Source: a virus. Taken from it: a DNA stretch of 57,991 nt. The translations under genes and the position numbers were made by a program. The stretch spans positions 1 to 57,991 of the IMG/VR virus record IMGVR_UViG_3300046780_000140. One strand, 5' to 3'. Under the pieces are notes generated by a model. That model was given only the letters and a program-made list of their open reading frames with translations, did no database searches and had not been told where the DNA came from. This document shows, in pieces, positions 31,643 through 40,009 of this stretch (positions are counted from its first letter, which is position 1; the number at the start of each line of letters is the position of its first letter).

Positions 31643-31884
31643 GGGTCCACCTGACGGACACTGAAGCCGCCACAATCCTCGCAGACCGTCACGTCATGTG
31701 CTGAGTGGACTGTGAGGCCCGACACGACACACAGTCGCTGACACGCCGCAGACGGGACGGCGCAGCGGGGGCACCACAACCCGTGGACGGGCGCGCCGAA
31801 ACGCACCAGTTCCAAGACTGGCATCACGAACCGCCACACTTCGGAACCCTGCTCACTCAAGGGAACCCAACCGCTAGGAATCAC
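31633..31884 (-). CDS. Small zinc-ribbon protein between chaperone and tape measure (83 aa)
   Basis: WCPRC, C-x3-C pairs and CEDCGG give a likely four-Cys ribbon. GTG at 31884 begins 13 bases after the frameshifted chaperone stop. An unusual extra gene in the chaperone-tape measure interval; may be structural or assembly-related. Confidence 0.62.
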   Translation of the reverse strand: MIPSGWVPLSEQGSEVWRFVMPVLELVRFGAPVHGLWCPRCAVPSAACQRLCVVSGLTVHSAHDVTVCEDCGGFSVRQVDPWT

Positions 31885-31896
31885 TCAGACGGCTCC

Positions 31897-32306
31897 CTAC
31901 TCTTGTGCTTCAAGAAGAAGTTGCAGGTCCCGAAGGCTCTGCTTCCGAGTGATACTCGGAGGCCAGTTGTACGGGGGTCGGGCGAACGCTATGACGTAGG
32001 GGTCCCAGGTTCGCCCACCGGAGAAGGGATGCCGTCCTCATACATGTCCGGCATGTCATCCTCTTCCAAGGTCCACATCTTCTCGACCTCGGTGAGAGTG
32101 ATCTTGGCGACCAGCGCCTTCGCCACCTCGTCCTTGTGGTCACGCATGAGGAAGCAGGTCATGTAGGCGACCTTGTGACCCATGTTCGCCAACGGGTTCA
32201 GGAAAACGTAGGCGACGTTGGTGGCGGCCTCAACGGCCTCGACCTCCTTTAGGGTCATGTCACCCAGCCGGTACTTCTTCCCCTCGTAGGTGAAAACGCC
32301 GCGCAT
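31897..32306 (-). CDS. Tail assembly chaperone, long -1 frameshift product
   Basis: Shares its start with the short chaperone, then shifts -1 between 32038 and 31992 and continues RTWDPYVIAFARPPYNWPPS to QLLLEAQE, stop at 31897. The extension has strong coding character and the location is where nearly all siphoviruses use a programmed -1 shift (lambda G/GT). The slip site is not obvious; GGGCGAA (G-GGC-GAA in frame) is one candidate. Confidence 0.72.
31989..32306 (-). CDS. Tail assembly chaperone, short form (105 aa)
   Basis: MRGVFTYEGKKYRLGDMTLK and a helical acidic body ending in the IPSPVGEPGTPTS tail; lambda G-like. Starts one base after the major tail protein stop. Together with the frameshift product it holds the tape measure during tail polymerisation. 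Confidence 0.8.
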   Translation of the reverse strand: MRGVFTYEGKKYRLGDMTLKEVEAVEAATNVAYVFLNPLANMGHKVAYMTCFLMRDHKDEVAKALVAKITLTEVEKMWTLEEDDMPDMYEDGIPSPVGEPGTPTS

Positions 32307-32702
32307 TTACTTGACCTGCGTGATGGTTCCGGCAGCGGTGATCGTGCCAGAGATGGCCCCGGCCTCGGTGACGCCACCGGACTGCGACTGCGAGAAGAAC
32401 GCCAGACCGTAGAAGTACGGCTTCGGCAGTTTCGCATACAGGTAGAACCCGCGTGCGACACCATCGGATGCTGCCGCGTACAGGTCTGCCGCGGTGTCGT
32501 CCATGAACCCGGTGTAGGTGCCCTTGGCGTCCGGGAGGCCGACCACGTACGTCTTGTTGACATCGCCAAGGGCGGTCACGTCAACGATGTCGGTGGTACG
32601 GTCCAGACTCCATTTGGAGATGTTGACCACCGGAACGGGTGCTGAACCCAAACCGGGGACATCGACGTAGATCGACCCAAACCTACCGTGAAAACGGGGC
32701 AT
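32307..32702 (-). CDS. Major tail protein (131 aa)
   Basis: Tail tube subunit: MPRFHGRFGSIYVD, NISKWSLDRTTDIVDVTALG and a C-terminal beta end AGAISGTITAAGTITQ, the usual compact tail-tube fold and length for a small siphovirus. Position before the chaperone genes supports it. Two short inverted repeats (32737-32751, 32773-32786) lie in its leader. Confidence 0.85.
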   Translation of the reverse strand: MPRFHGRFGSIYVDVPGLGSAPVPVVNISKWSLDRTTDIVDVTALGDVNKTYVVGLPDAKGTYTGFMDDTAADLYAAASDGVARGFYLYAKLPKPYFYGLAFFSQSQSGGVTEAGAISGTITAAGTITQVK

Positions 32703-32784
32703 GTACCCATTCCTTCCGTGAAATGTTTACACCGATCCGTGAGGATCACGGGCGGTCTTATGCTACTACCTCGATTCCCGAGAA

Positions 32785-33825
32785 TCAGGGACGCAAGGGA
32801 TTCAGCGCACCCAGCATTTGCAGGAGTGCTTGAGCGTTGGCCTCAAAGGTCCGGTCGATGACCGCCTCACGGGCCTTGTCGGCCAGCGCCGAGCGGGCGT
32901 CCGGTCGCGCCAGGTACCAGCGCAGTTTGTCCTCGAACTCGGCGGGACCGTCGAACCGGGGGAGCATCCAGAGAACCGTGTCGCCTTCGCCCCTCGACTC
33001 CCGCAGAAAGAACAGGCCCGTTGCCGACATCTCGACTTCACGCGGGCCCATCGACCATCCTTCCGACAACCCGTCCCGTTCCCCTTCGCGGCGGTACAGG
33101 TTGGCCCCCACTTTCGCTGAGCGGTACGCGTCCACCGTCTCCCGGTTGTCCATGCATGCCTCCAGCGCGTGACCGACGAACGGGTGCAGGCAGGAGCCGG
33201 GGGTCAACGTCTGCCACATGCCGCCCAGCGCCACGTCGATGCCTGACCAGTCGACGGCCTCGAGGAACGTGACCCGACTCGGGAACCCGGTGCCGACGAA
33301 ACAGAAATCGGATGCCATGCTCGCCACCGCGGGGCCGGGTGTGTGCAACGTGGGGCGGTAGGCATGCGGCATGTAGACGGACGGGCCGACCGCCTTGAAC
33401 GTGTCGAGATGGGTGGGGTCGTTGAGCAGGTTCAGGTCGGCGTGGGCAGCTCGCACCAGTTCCCGGTCCATCTCATACGGTTCCTCGGTGTGGACGAGAA
33501 CCACTTTGATCCCCCGTGCCCGAACGAGGTCGAGCAGGTCGAGGGGAATGTAGAAGCAGGACACGACCATGAGCACATCCGGCCACATCTCGAAGCAGGC
33601 GGCTTCGATCCCTTTGGCGGCCAGGCGGATGGCGCCCATCTCATCCAGCATTTCCACGAACTCGCCGCCTTTGGACATTCGGCCGGCGGATGCGTAGAAG
33701 GCCATGCGGTCGTCAAGGTTGAAGGACGCGACTTCGACGCCAAGGGTTCGGAAGGCTTCCCGCCACCCGTTGTAAACGTCGGCCACCGAGAAGGCAGCAC
33801 CAGGGTGGACTATGAGGATCCGCAA
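32785..33825 (-). CDS. CgeB-like family glycosyltransferase (346 aa)
   Basis: GT-B-type enzyme with a Rossmann N-terminal half (MRILIVHPGAAFSVADVYNG, PDVLMVVSCFY, KVVLVHTEEPYE) and a C-terminal half LLNDPTHLDTF, YMPHAYRPTLH and FVGTGFPSRVTFLEAV. It sits in the tail module, apart from the main glycosyltransferase island, so it may modify virion protein. Sugar and acceptor unknown. Confidence 0.82.
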   Translation of the reverse strand: MRILIVHPGAAFSVADVYNGWREAFRTLGVEVASFNLDDRMAFYASAGRMSKGGEFVEMLDEMGAIRLAAKGIEAACFEMWPDVLMVVSCFYIPLDLLDLVRARGIKVVLVHTEEPYEMDRELVRAAHADLNLLNDPTHLDTFKAVGPSVYMPHAYRPTLHTPGPAVASMASDFCFVGTGFPSRVTFLEAVDWSGIDVALGGMWQTLTPGSCLHPFVGHALEACMDNRETVDAYRSAKVGANLYRREGERDGLSEGWSMGPREVEMSATGLFFLRESRGEGDTVLWMLPRFDGPAEFEDKLRWYLARPDARSALADKAREAVIDRTFEANAQALLQMLGALNPLRP

Positions 33826-33828
33826 GGA

Positions 33829-34311
33829 TCAGGCAGACACCGGACGGAATGGTCTGATCTCGCGCTTGACCCACTCGACACTGAGATCGCCTGTCTCAAC
33901 CACGCAGCATGGGGCAGCGTTCAGAACCCCTGGATGGTTGCACAGATGCCTAGAACCATTCCTGACTCCCCACACCCACGCCTTTCCAGCGTCCAAGTCA
34001 ACAGCGAAACAGTGGGTTAGTTCGACACCATCCTTGAGAACGGCGACCCTGCGGTAAAAGGGGAAATCAATCGTGGGTCCACAAACAGCCGACTTGGTGT
34101 TGTGAAAACCCGGTCGATGACCACTGATAGGTGGCTCCAATGTCGGGTCACACAATCGACAGGCGCATCTATGACCACGACCAGCGCCGTTCACCAGGTA
34201 GACCTTGATCTCGTCGTCAAAGGCAGTTACTTCGGCAACCCGATCCCAATCGGTGGGGTCACAATCACAGCAACTGCAATCTTCGACGTGGCCTTCAGTC
34301 TGCTCAGACAT
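33829..34311 (-). CDS. Cys-rich protein, paralogue A (160 aa)
   Basis: CSCCDCDP near the N-terminus, then CACRLCDPTLEPP, VAVLKDGVELTHCF, AVDLDAGKAWVWG and RHLC. These landmarks occur in the same order in the next gene (34304-34636), so the two are tandem paralogues. Likely zinc-binding. Starts within the upstream gene by an 8-base overlap. Confidence 0.7.
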   Translation of the reverse strand: MSEQTEGHVEDCSCCDCDPTDWDRVAEVTAFDDEIKVYLVNGAGRGHRCACRLCDPTLEPPISGHRPGFHNTKSAVCGPTIDFPFYRRVAVLKDGVELTHCFAVDLDAGKAWVWGVRNGSRHLCNHPGVLNAAPCCVVETGDLSVEWVKREIRPFRPVSA

Positions 34312-34636
34312 GGACCGACTCCGATTTGCGTTTGACGGTGAAGACTCCGGCGTCGAGGTATGAGCACACGCCGACATTCGATCGCTGGTCACCGTTCTCG
34401 TCTATCGTCGGCTCTTGGCGGCAACAGATGTGTCTCGGGTCGCCATGATAGCGCCAAGCAATCCCCGCCTTCGTGTCCACCTCATATACCAAGGAGACAG
34501 GAACGCCGTCCTTGAGGACCGTGTGGCCGTGATCCCCGAAACGGGCGCCGTAGTGGAACTCGTTGCGGCGGGTGTCACCTGGGGGCAGCACCAGCGCCGG
34601 GGTGCAGAGTCGGCAGGCGCAAAAATGGGCGGTCAC
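34304..34636 (-). CDS. Cys-rich protein, paralogue B (110 aa)
   Basis: CACRLCTPALVLPP, TVLKDGVPVSLVY, VDTKAGIAWRYHG and RHICC parallel paralogue A but without its N-terminal CSCCDC extension. GTG at 34636 overlaps the Gp10-like stop. Function unknown. Confidence 0.7.
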   Translation of the reverse strand: MTAHFCACRLCTPALVLPPGDTRRNEFHYGARFGDHGHTVLKDGVPVSLVYEVDTKAGIAWRYHGDPRHICCRQEPTIDENGDQRSNVGVCSYLDAGVFTVKRKSESVHV

Positions 34637-35109
34637 AGGAACTGCTTCACGAACTGGTTGCCGATGGACTCGTTCATAATCGCCTCCATTTTCGGGGTCG
34701 CCGCCAGCAGCGCCTTCTCCCACATGAACTTACCTGTCGTCCCCGGATGCTTCACAGCCTCAGCGAACGCCAGCCCGCTGCTACTGCGTCGGTGCGTGGC
34801 GCTTGTGTTGGCCGTGTCAGGGAACACCAGGAACGCCGCGTTCTTCGGGACGATCTCATGGCCCTTCGTGTCGTGGTCGAGCAGGTGCGCCTTGCGGGAC
34901 ACCATTTTCACTTCCGCCCCGATCGGCAGTAGCAGGAGGGTCTTGGTTTTGACGATCCGTTTCCCCGCGTACTTGCCGGACGACACCGACACCGCCACTT
35001 CCATCAGCGCCGCCGCTTTCACGACACCCTGCTGCGCCGCCTTCGGGAGCCCGTCCGCCGCCGCTTTCAGTTTCCGGGCCACGTCGTACCCGGTGACAGC
35101 AAGACTCAT
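34633..35109 (-). CDS. HK97 gp10-like neck/tail-completion protein (158 aa)
   Basis: Helix-rich N-terminus (GYDVARKLKAAADGLPKAAQ), a basic strand region (GKYAGKRIVKTKT) and TANTSATHRRSSSG; the order connector, this gene, then chaperones fits gp10-like proteins in the head-tail joining set. The family call is moderate. Confidence 0.68.
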   Translation of the reverse strand: MSLAVTGYDVARKLKAAADGLPKAAQQGVVKAAALMEVAVSVSSGKYAGKRIVKTKTLLLLPIGAEVKMVSRKAHLLDHDTKGHEIVPKNAAFLVFPDTANTSATHRRSSSGLAFAEAVKHPGTTGKFMWEKALLAATPKMEAIMNESIGNQFVKQFL

Positions 35110-35492
35110 CCCACCAACATCCGGCCGTAGAAGGTCACCGACCCGTACGACACCGTTCCGTAGTCGATCATCGACACCGGTTCCGCCCGGTCGACTTGTG
35201 TTTGCAGGTCACTGGCCTCCACGGCATCCGATATCGACTCGGCGTTCCCTGTGGACAGGTACAGGTCGAGAGCGTTCTGCATGGACGGCCAATCCGACAT
35301 TTGGACGAGAATCTGGATCGTGAAATTCACTTCCGCCGACCCGAGGGTGAGCGTGTCCTGGTAGTTGATGGTGCCGATGCGGACAATGGCGCACGGCACG
35401 ATCGGTTTCGCCGGCACCGTCCCGAAGGCGGTCAGACCGACGATGTTCTCCAACCGTTCCTGCAACTCCTGTCGGAGCGCGGTGACATCCAC
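35106..35492 (-). CDS. Tail terminator-like protein (128 aa)
   Basis: MDVTALRQELQERLENIVGL, then PIVPCAIVRIGTINYQDTL and a beta-helix-beta core with QMSDWPSMQNALDLYL, the pattern of lambda gpU/tail-terminator proteins. Lies between the connector and the gp10-like protein. Confidence 0.72.
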   Translation of the reverse strand: MDVTALRQELQERLENIVGLTAFGTVPAKPIVPCAIVRIGTINYQDTLTLGSAEVNFTIQILVQMSDWPSMQNALDLYLSTGNAESISDAVEASDLQTQVDRAEPVSMIDYGTVSYGSVTFYGRMLVG

Positions 35493-35493
35493 G

Positions 35494-36153
35494 TCAACCG
35501 ACCAGGATCGACATGTACATGTAGGGGGTCAGGAGAAGCATGGCGTCACTGTCCTCACCGCGTGACAACTTCACGGCACCGAACTCCCCGAACCCGGCGA
35601 TACCTTGCACCGAGTCTTTGCGGTGGAAGATGCGTGCCGCTTTCAGTTTGGTGGCGGTTATCACATCCTCGGGGATCTCCGGCCACCCCCACAGTGCGGT
35701 CACCTGCACCCGGTTCAGGTGGGTGAGCCAGGTGTTCACCAACCACGGGAAGGTCTTGGTCCCCACCGCCCGCAGTTTCGTCCACGGCCTCGGCTCCGCA
35801 TACGCGTAGGGGGCGTTGACAGGGAGCGGCTGGAAATCGGTTGTGGACCACACCGTTTCGTAGGTTCCGTCACCGGACGTGTCGCACGCCACCGTCAGGC
35901 CGGTGAGGCTCCCGATGTCACCACCCGGTCCGTCGCACCACAGGTCGAGCATGAGTAGGTCGTAGGGCTGGAATGTACGGGCCGTGAGCACCGTGTCCAA
36001 CCAGAACCGACGTTGACAGTAGTTGTCCACGGAACGGGACGCGGCGGCGATGGCGGCCGTGACCTTGGCGTCGTTGTCAGTGTTGTCGGCGGGGATCCCC
36101 AACCAGGCTTTCATGGTGTTCAGGTCCGTGTAAGTGGTGACGGGACTTGGCAT
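35494..36153 (-). CDS. Head-tail connector protein, gp6-like (219 aa)
   Basis: MPSPVTTYTDLNTMKAWLGI, AAIAAASRSVDNYCQRRFW and a C-terminal IPEDVITATKLKAARIFHRK match the HK97 gp6/phage QLRG adaptor family: helical bundle binding under the portal. First gene of the connector-tail block. The gap 36154-36229 holds a TATTAT hexamer on the plus strand. Confidence 0.82.
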   Translation of the reverse strand: MPSPVTTYTDLNTMKAWLGIPADNTDNDAKVTAAIAAASRSVDNYCQRRFWLDTVLTARTFQPYDLLMLDLWCDGPGGDIGSLTGLTVACDTSGDGTYETVWSTTDFQPLPVNAPYAYAEPRPWTKLRAVGTKTFPWLVNTWLTHLNRVQVTALWGWPEIPEDVITATKLKAARIFHRKDSVQGIAGFGEFGAVKLSRGEDSDAMLLLTPYMYMSILVG

Positions 36154-36229
36154 CTACTGGATCACCACCTTAGGGTTCGGGAGGGCATGACTATTATCAT
36201 CACAACAAGATGATCCTACGTCAGGCATC

Positions 36230-36898
36230 ATGGTAACATGCAGTATGATTACCGTACTGCCTTACGCATCAGCAAGGCCACTTTCCTGCATCACCACGGG
36301 ATGCCCACACCCCGTGGTGTATCGAGGACTATGTTCCATTCACTACAGGTTCTGGTACAGACACACTTCCAAGGAAGACCGTCAATCGACACGTCCCTCA
36401 CCCCAAGAACGGTTCCTATCTAAGGTAGCACCACCTGATGAAAGGGGTTGCCGACTCTGGACTGGAGGAACATACCCCAAACAACCTAGCCATCATGGCT
36501 ATTCAGGTGGATATGGGATGTTCGGTTATCGCGAGAATGGCAAAAAAATCACGATACAGTCACACATTTGGGCATGGAGATCCCAGATGGGACCGATCCA
36601 ATCTGGGCATATTGTGTGCCACACATGCGACACGCCGCCTTGCGTGGCATTGGAACATCTCTATCTCGGCACGCCACAGTCCAACATGGACGACAAGGTG
36701 AACCGTGGACGGCTCGTTTCCTCGCCAGGCGAGGCAAATGGTCAGGCCAAACTTACTAATCTTCAGGTGCTAGCAATCAGAGATTCCTACGCCGAGACCA
36801 ACCCGCCAATGTCAAAGTCGGCCATAGCCCAACAGTATGGAGTCTCGGCTAGTCTTATAGGACAGATCTTACGGCGTCAGATCTGGAAAACCATCTAA
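36230..36898 (+). CDS. Plus-strand HNH endonuclease with C-terminal HTH (222 aa)
   Basis: The only convincing plus-strand gene. N-terminal zinc element (CITTGCPHPVVYRGLCSIHY), an HNH_3 core (CRLWTGGTY, GGYGMFGYRENGKK, HIWAWRSQMGPI, HIVCHTCDTPPCVALEHLYL) and a C-terminal HTH (SKSAIAQQYGVSASLIGQIL). A free-standing homing endonuclease inserted between head-tail genes and the glycosyltransferase island. Base composition is lower in GC. ATG at 36230 or 36245. Confidence 0.88.
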   Translation: MVTCSMITVLPYASARPLSCITTGCPHPVVYRGLCSIHYRFWYRHTSKEDRQSTRPSPQERFLSKVAPPDERGCRLWTGGTYPKQPSHHGYSGGYGMFGYRENGKKITIQSHIWAWRSQMGPIQSGHIVCHTCDTPPCVALEHLYLGTPQSNMDDKVNRGRLVSSPGEANGQAKLTNLQVLAIRDSYAETNPPMSKSAIAQQYGVSASLIGQILRRQIWKTI

Positions 36899-36901
36899 CT
36901 A

Positions 36902-37450
36902 TCATGCGTGCCACGAACCATTGCCCCAAGATCCGAATCGACAGGTCACGGATATAGTTCCAGTATCTACAAACCGAGCGCCCTTGTCCAGTAGGTAATT
37001 CCACTGAGCCCAGTCATTCCAATGACGCCCGTTCTGGGGTCCTACCCATCGATCACACACCGATGATCGAGCAATAACGCAGGATGGTGAACTAATCCAG
37101 TTAGTCCTACGGAGATCCTCAAAATCAGAATGAAAGGGCTCCATGCTTTCTCGGGGGCGTCCCTCAAGAGTGAACCTTGCCACGATCACATCGTGATCGT
37201 CCATAAACTTCTCGGCAAGAGCGAGATGTTCGGGATGCATTAGATCATCGTCGTGAAGAAAACTATACCATTCGCAATCCGTAGAACGTTGCAATCGCTC
37301 CATATTGCGGCACTCACCCAACCGCCGAGGGTCGATGCCGATCACGATGTCGTCCGGTTGACGGGTTTGCGCGTGGACGCTGGCGAGACATTCGGTGAGA
37401 AGATGCGCCCGCTCGGGCAGCGAAACGATCAGCGCCGCTATCGTCGGCAC
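36902..37450 (-). CDS. Family 2-type glycosyltransferase (182 aa)
   Basis: GT-A fold: IAALIVSLPERAHLLTECL, QTRQPDDIVIGID and the metal-binding triad FLHDDDL (Asp67-69). It is shorter than usual, with a compact acceptor end (HWNDWAQWNYLLDKG). Abuts the plus-strand HNH gene tail to tail. GTG at 37450 overlaps the next glycosyltransferase by 13 bases. Confidence 0.82.
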   Translation of the reverse strand: MPTIAALIVSLPERAHLLTECLASVHAQTRQPDDIVIGIDPRRLGECRNMERLQRSTDCEWYSFLHDDDLMHPEHLALAEKFMDDHDVIVARFTLEGRPRESMEPFHSDFEDLRRTNWISSPSCVIARSSVCDRWVGPQNGRHWNDWAQWNYLLDKGARFVDTGTISVTCRFGSWGNGSWHA

Positions 37451-38190
37451 GGGTCCAGCACGACCTGTTGGCTCACGTACTCTTTCCACCACACCTCGAG
37501 GTCGGCGTCGGTCAACGCCCCGAGGTCACGCCAATGCTTGCCTTCCGTCAAGGCGAGGTTGGTGGCGTCGTAGGCAGCTTTCCCGATCCGCACCTTGTGT
37601 GCCAGATGGGCGAACGAGCGGTACTGGAACTCTTTGATGTGGAGGTCACCGATCAGGCCGCGGTCGGCACCGGAATGGTCCACCTGATGGTTCCCCTGCC
37701 AGACACGGACACCCGGCTCATACCGGAACGCCACTTTCATGCACCGCTTCCGGTCGGGGAGCCGGTGGACGATGCGTCGGGTCGGGTCCGGGTCGTCACC
37801 GTCGATGTCCGGTTGCGGAACCATCTCAAACGTGGGGGCACGAAGGACAGGCACCGGAGCCTCGTTCAGCACGTCGGCTATCGTTCCGCCCTCCGTGGCG
37901 TACCACCATTCGTCGGCGTCGAACGGGACCACCCAGTCCGCCCCGAAATCTTCGCCCGCCATCTCCGTTAGGCGTGTCATCTTGGCCGACTGGTAAAACG
38001 CGGGGTCGTTGTCGTCCACGACGGTCAACGGGAACTCGGTCGTCAGGGAGTCGAGGATCGAACGGGTGCCATCCGAGGACATGTTGTCGGCCACGATGAT
38101 CCGGGTCATGCCCTCAGCGAACATGTGACGCAGGATCAGCTCCGCGATATCAGCTTCATCTTTGAACATGGCTACCCCGACGAGGTTCAC
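37438..38190 (-). CDS. Glycosyltransferase, GT2/GT92-like (250 aa)
   Basis: VGVAMFKDEADIAELILRHM and ADNMSSDGTRSIL give the nucleotide-sugar part; DWVVPFDADEWW is the DxD motif. Later His-rich strands (GNHQVDHSGADR, KEFQYRSFAHLAHK) resemble Glyco_tranf_2_4 proteins. GTG at 38190 overlaps the methyltransferase stop. It probably acts with adjacent enzymes on one glycan. Confidence 0.85.
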   Translation of the reverse strand: MNLVGVAMFKDEADIAELILRHMFAEGMTRIIVADNMSSDGTRSILDSLTTEFPLTVVDDNDPAFYQSAKMTRLTEMAGEDFGADWVVPFDADEWWYATEGGTIADVLNEAPVPVLRAPTFEMVPQPDIDGDDPDPTRRIVHRLPDRKRCMKVAFRYEPGVRVWQGNHQVDHSGADRGLIGDLHIKEFQYRSFAHLAHKVRIGKAAYDATNLALTEGKHWRDLGALTDADLEVWWKEYVSQQVVLDPCRR

Positions 38191-38789
38191 TGGACGCGTT
38201 GCAGCACACGAATGGTGTGGCAACCCTCAATCTCATCGAACCGTGACGATGCGGCGGCCTCATCGACCACTTGGGCGATCGCAGGGATAGTGGTGTCATG
38301 GAAGGCCGCCAATCCGCCGATGGTCAGCCGTGAAAGCCAAGTGTTCGAGTCGAGTTTGCAACCGGCGTAGTCGTGGGCGGCGTCGATGAACACGAACCCG
38401 ACCGGCAGCGCCCACAACGGCCCGATCGTAGCCGTGGCGGCCACCACCGGGATGATGGTGTTGGTCAGACAGGCAGCGCGGATGGTTCGACGGAAGGCGA
38501 GCAGCGTGTCGTGCGCCCCGTCACCGTCCACCATTTCCGGGTCATGGCAGTCACGATCCGGTGCCATCTCAGGGGAGCCTTGATGGTGGTCGACGGCGAA
38601 CAGCACGGTGCCGTTCGCCTCGGCGGAATCACCGATCCAGATGGTCGACTTCCCGCAGTACGACCCAACCTCCAGGTATGGACCGGAGCAACGTAGGGCG
38701 AGGGAACGAAGGAACGGTCCTTCGTCGGGAAACAACCATCCCTTTGTCTGGTCGGCCAACCTGGCTCGGTCGTCGCTGATGGCTTCCAC
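38187..38789 (-). CDS. SAM-dependent methyltransferase, class I (200 aa)
   Basis: Motif I YLEVGSYCGKST (39-50), acidic loop FAVDHHQG (64-71) and VFIDAAHDY (133-141) fit the Methyltransf_24/TylF-type fold, often sugar O-methyltransferases. Its place between a glycosyltransferase and an acyltransferase suggests it decorates a sugar. GTG start at 38789. Confidence 0.83.
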   Translation of the reverse strand: MEAISDDRARLADQTKGWLFPDEGPFLRSLALRCSGPYLEVGSYCGKSTIWIGDSAEANGTVLFAVDHHQGSPEMAPDRDCHDPEMVDGDGAHDTLLAFRRTIRAACLTNTIIPVVAATATIGPLWALPVGFVFIDAAHDYAGCKLDSNTWLSRLTIGGLAAFHDTTIPAIAQVVDEAAASSRFDEIEGCHTIRVLQRVQ

Positions 38790-38792
38790 CGC

Positions 38793-39362
38793 TCAGCCGG
38801 CCCAAGCCCTCGCGGAACGGTACAGGTGTGATCGGTGAGCTGGGTTGCCGACCATCGTTTCGCCGGCTGGCACGTCACGGATCACCACGGCACCAGCACC
38901 GATGACGGCCCCTTTGCCGATCGTGATGCCACCGTGGATCACCACCGCACCTGCCCCGATGAACACGTCGTCCTCTACGGTCACTTCGCCCCCGAGGACG
39001 ACACCGGGGCAGATGTTCACGAACTCACCGACACGGCAACCGTGGCTCACGGTGGCGTTCGGCCCGACATGGCTGTGACGCCCCAGAACGGCCGAGGGGG
39101 ACACGTAGGCACCGGGGAACACGACAACGCCTGACGCGGCCTCCTGTACGGCTCTGGCGGCAATCTGGCGTCGTGTCTTCGGCCACGCGGCCCCGATCAC
39201 GAAGTCGGCTCCGGCGTACACGTTCACGGCGTAGGTGGATAGCTCCGGGTTGTCGTCGCAGAGCACAGCGTCAGGGTAGAGAGCCGCCAGTTCCTGCCCG
39301 TGGGCGCCAGCACCGAGGATCGCCCGAACCTTCCCAGCGTATTGCATTGTCAATCGGACCAT
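38793..39362 (-). CDS. NeuD/PglD-type sugar O-acyltransferase (189 aa)
   Basis: N-terminal Rossmann piece AILGAGAHGQELAALYPDAV, then left-handed beta-helix hexapeptides (VVFPGAYVSPSAVLGRHSHV, EDDVFIGAGAVVI, GKGAVIGAGAVVIR) and the VGNPAH end signature. It transfers acetyl or similar groups to sugars. Start ATG at 39362 or 39347; neither has a clear ribosome binding site. Confidence 0.85.
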   Translation of the reverse strand: MVRLTMQYAGKVRAILGAGAHGQELAALYPDAVLCDDNPELSTYAVNVYAGADFVIGAAWPKTRRQIAARAVQEAASGVVVFPGAYVSPSAVLGRHSHVGPNATVSHGCRVGEFVNICPGVVLGGEVTVEDDVFIGAGAVVIHGGITIGKGAVIGAGAVVIRDVPAGETMVGNPAHRSHLYRSARAWAG

Positions 39363-39718
39363 ACAAGGTAATTAGGTGACACACCATGAACATCCCGACA
39401 CACATCAAGATAGGACTGCCACCGTTCTGATTCGGCTAAAACTTCGGCCAACAGAACCCGCGATTCCTCGGTCAGACGCTCACGCCTTGTGACGGGTGCT
39501 GGAACTTGCTCGGTTAACCCGCATGACCCACAGGTCAGATCAACAAAGGGACGGACGATTGTCGAACAAAACGGCACCCCCACCTTGGTTGGTCTAGGTG
39601 CTGCGACGATGCATATAACGTCTACACGATCAACGGCCTTGTTAGCACAAGAGCAAGAGGTGTCCAGACTGTCCCACGCCTCCTGATCCTCTGGGCACCT
39701 CTTGCTGGGAGGAAACAC
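39350..39718 (-). CDS. Cys-rich protein (122 aa)
   Basis: CSCANKAVD and CGSCGLTEQ pairs in the first half suggest a zinc ribbon; the second half is helical (ESRVLLAEVLAESERWQSYL). GTG at 39718 just after the previous stop. Function unknown. Confidence 0.65.
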   Translation of the reverse strand: MFPPSKRCPEDQEAWDSLDTSCSCANKAVDRVDVICIVAAPRPTKVGVPFCSTIVRPFVDLTCGSCGLTEQVPAPVTRRERLTEESRVLLAEVLAESERWQSYLDVCRDVHGVSPNYLVWSD

Positions 39719-39719
39719 G

Positions 39720-39878
39720 CTAGAGCAGTTCCCCGATACCGAGCGCGATCAGGCCGACGAACACGGCCACCGTGAAGTCGTGGCCGTTCGGGTGCGACCC
39801 GATGCCAATGATGAGCACGAACACCGCTGCCACGATGGCAACCACGGCGCAGATTCGCTTGAGGGTCAACTGGTTCAC
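39720..39878 (-). CDS. Small membrane protein (52 aa)
   Basis: VNQLTLKRICAVVAIVAAVF and FTVAVFVGLIALGIGELL form two hydrophobic spans. GTG at 39878 overlaps the upstream stop by four bases. Confidence 0.68.
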   Translation of the reverse strand: MNQLTLKRICAVVAIVAAVFVLIIGIGSHPNGHDFTVAVFVGLIALGIGELL

Positions 39879-40009
39879 GACATCCCTCCTTGGATTTCGG
39901 CTAGATGCTGCTGTGCTTGGGCGAGTTGCCGCTGAGCACTTTCTACTGCGCCGACCGCTGCCAGCCACGCCTTCACTGCTTCACGTTGGGGGTCGGAACC
40001 TTCGCACAC
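39875..40009 (-). CDS. Very small helical protein (44 aa)
   Basis: VCEGSDPQREAVKAWLAAVG, then a Gln/Ala helix. GTG at 40009 is chosen for an AGGAGG seven bases upstream; a GTG at 39976 with a 4-base stop overlap is the alternative. Confidence 0.55.
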   Translation of the reverse strand: MCEGSDPQREAVKAWLAAVGAVESAQRQLAQAQQHLAEIQGGMS

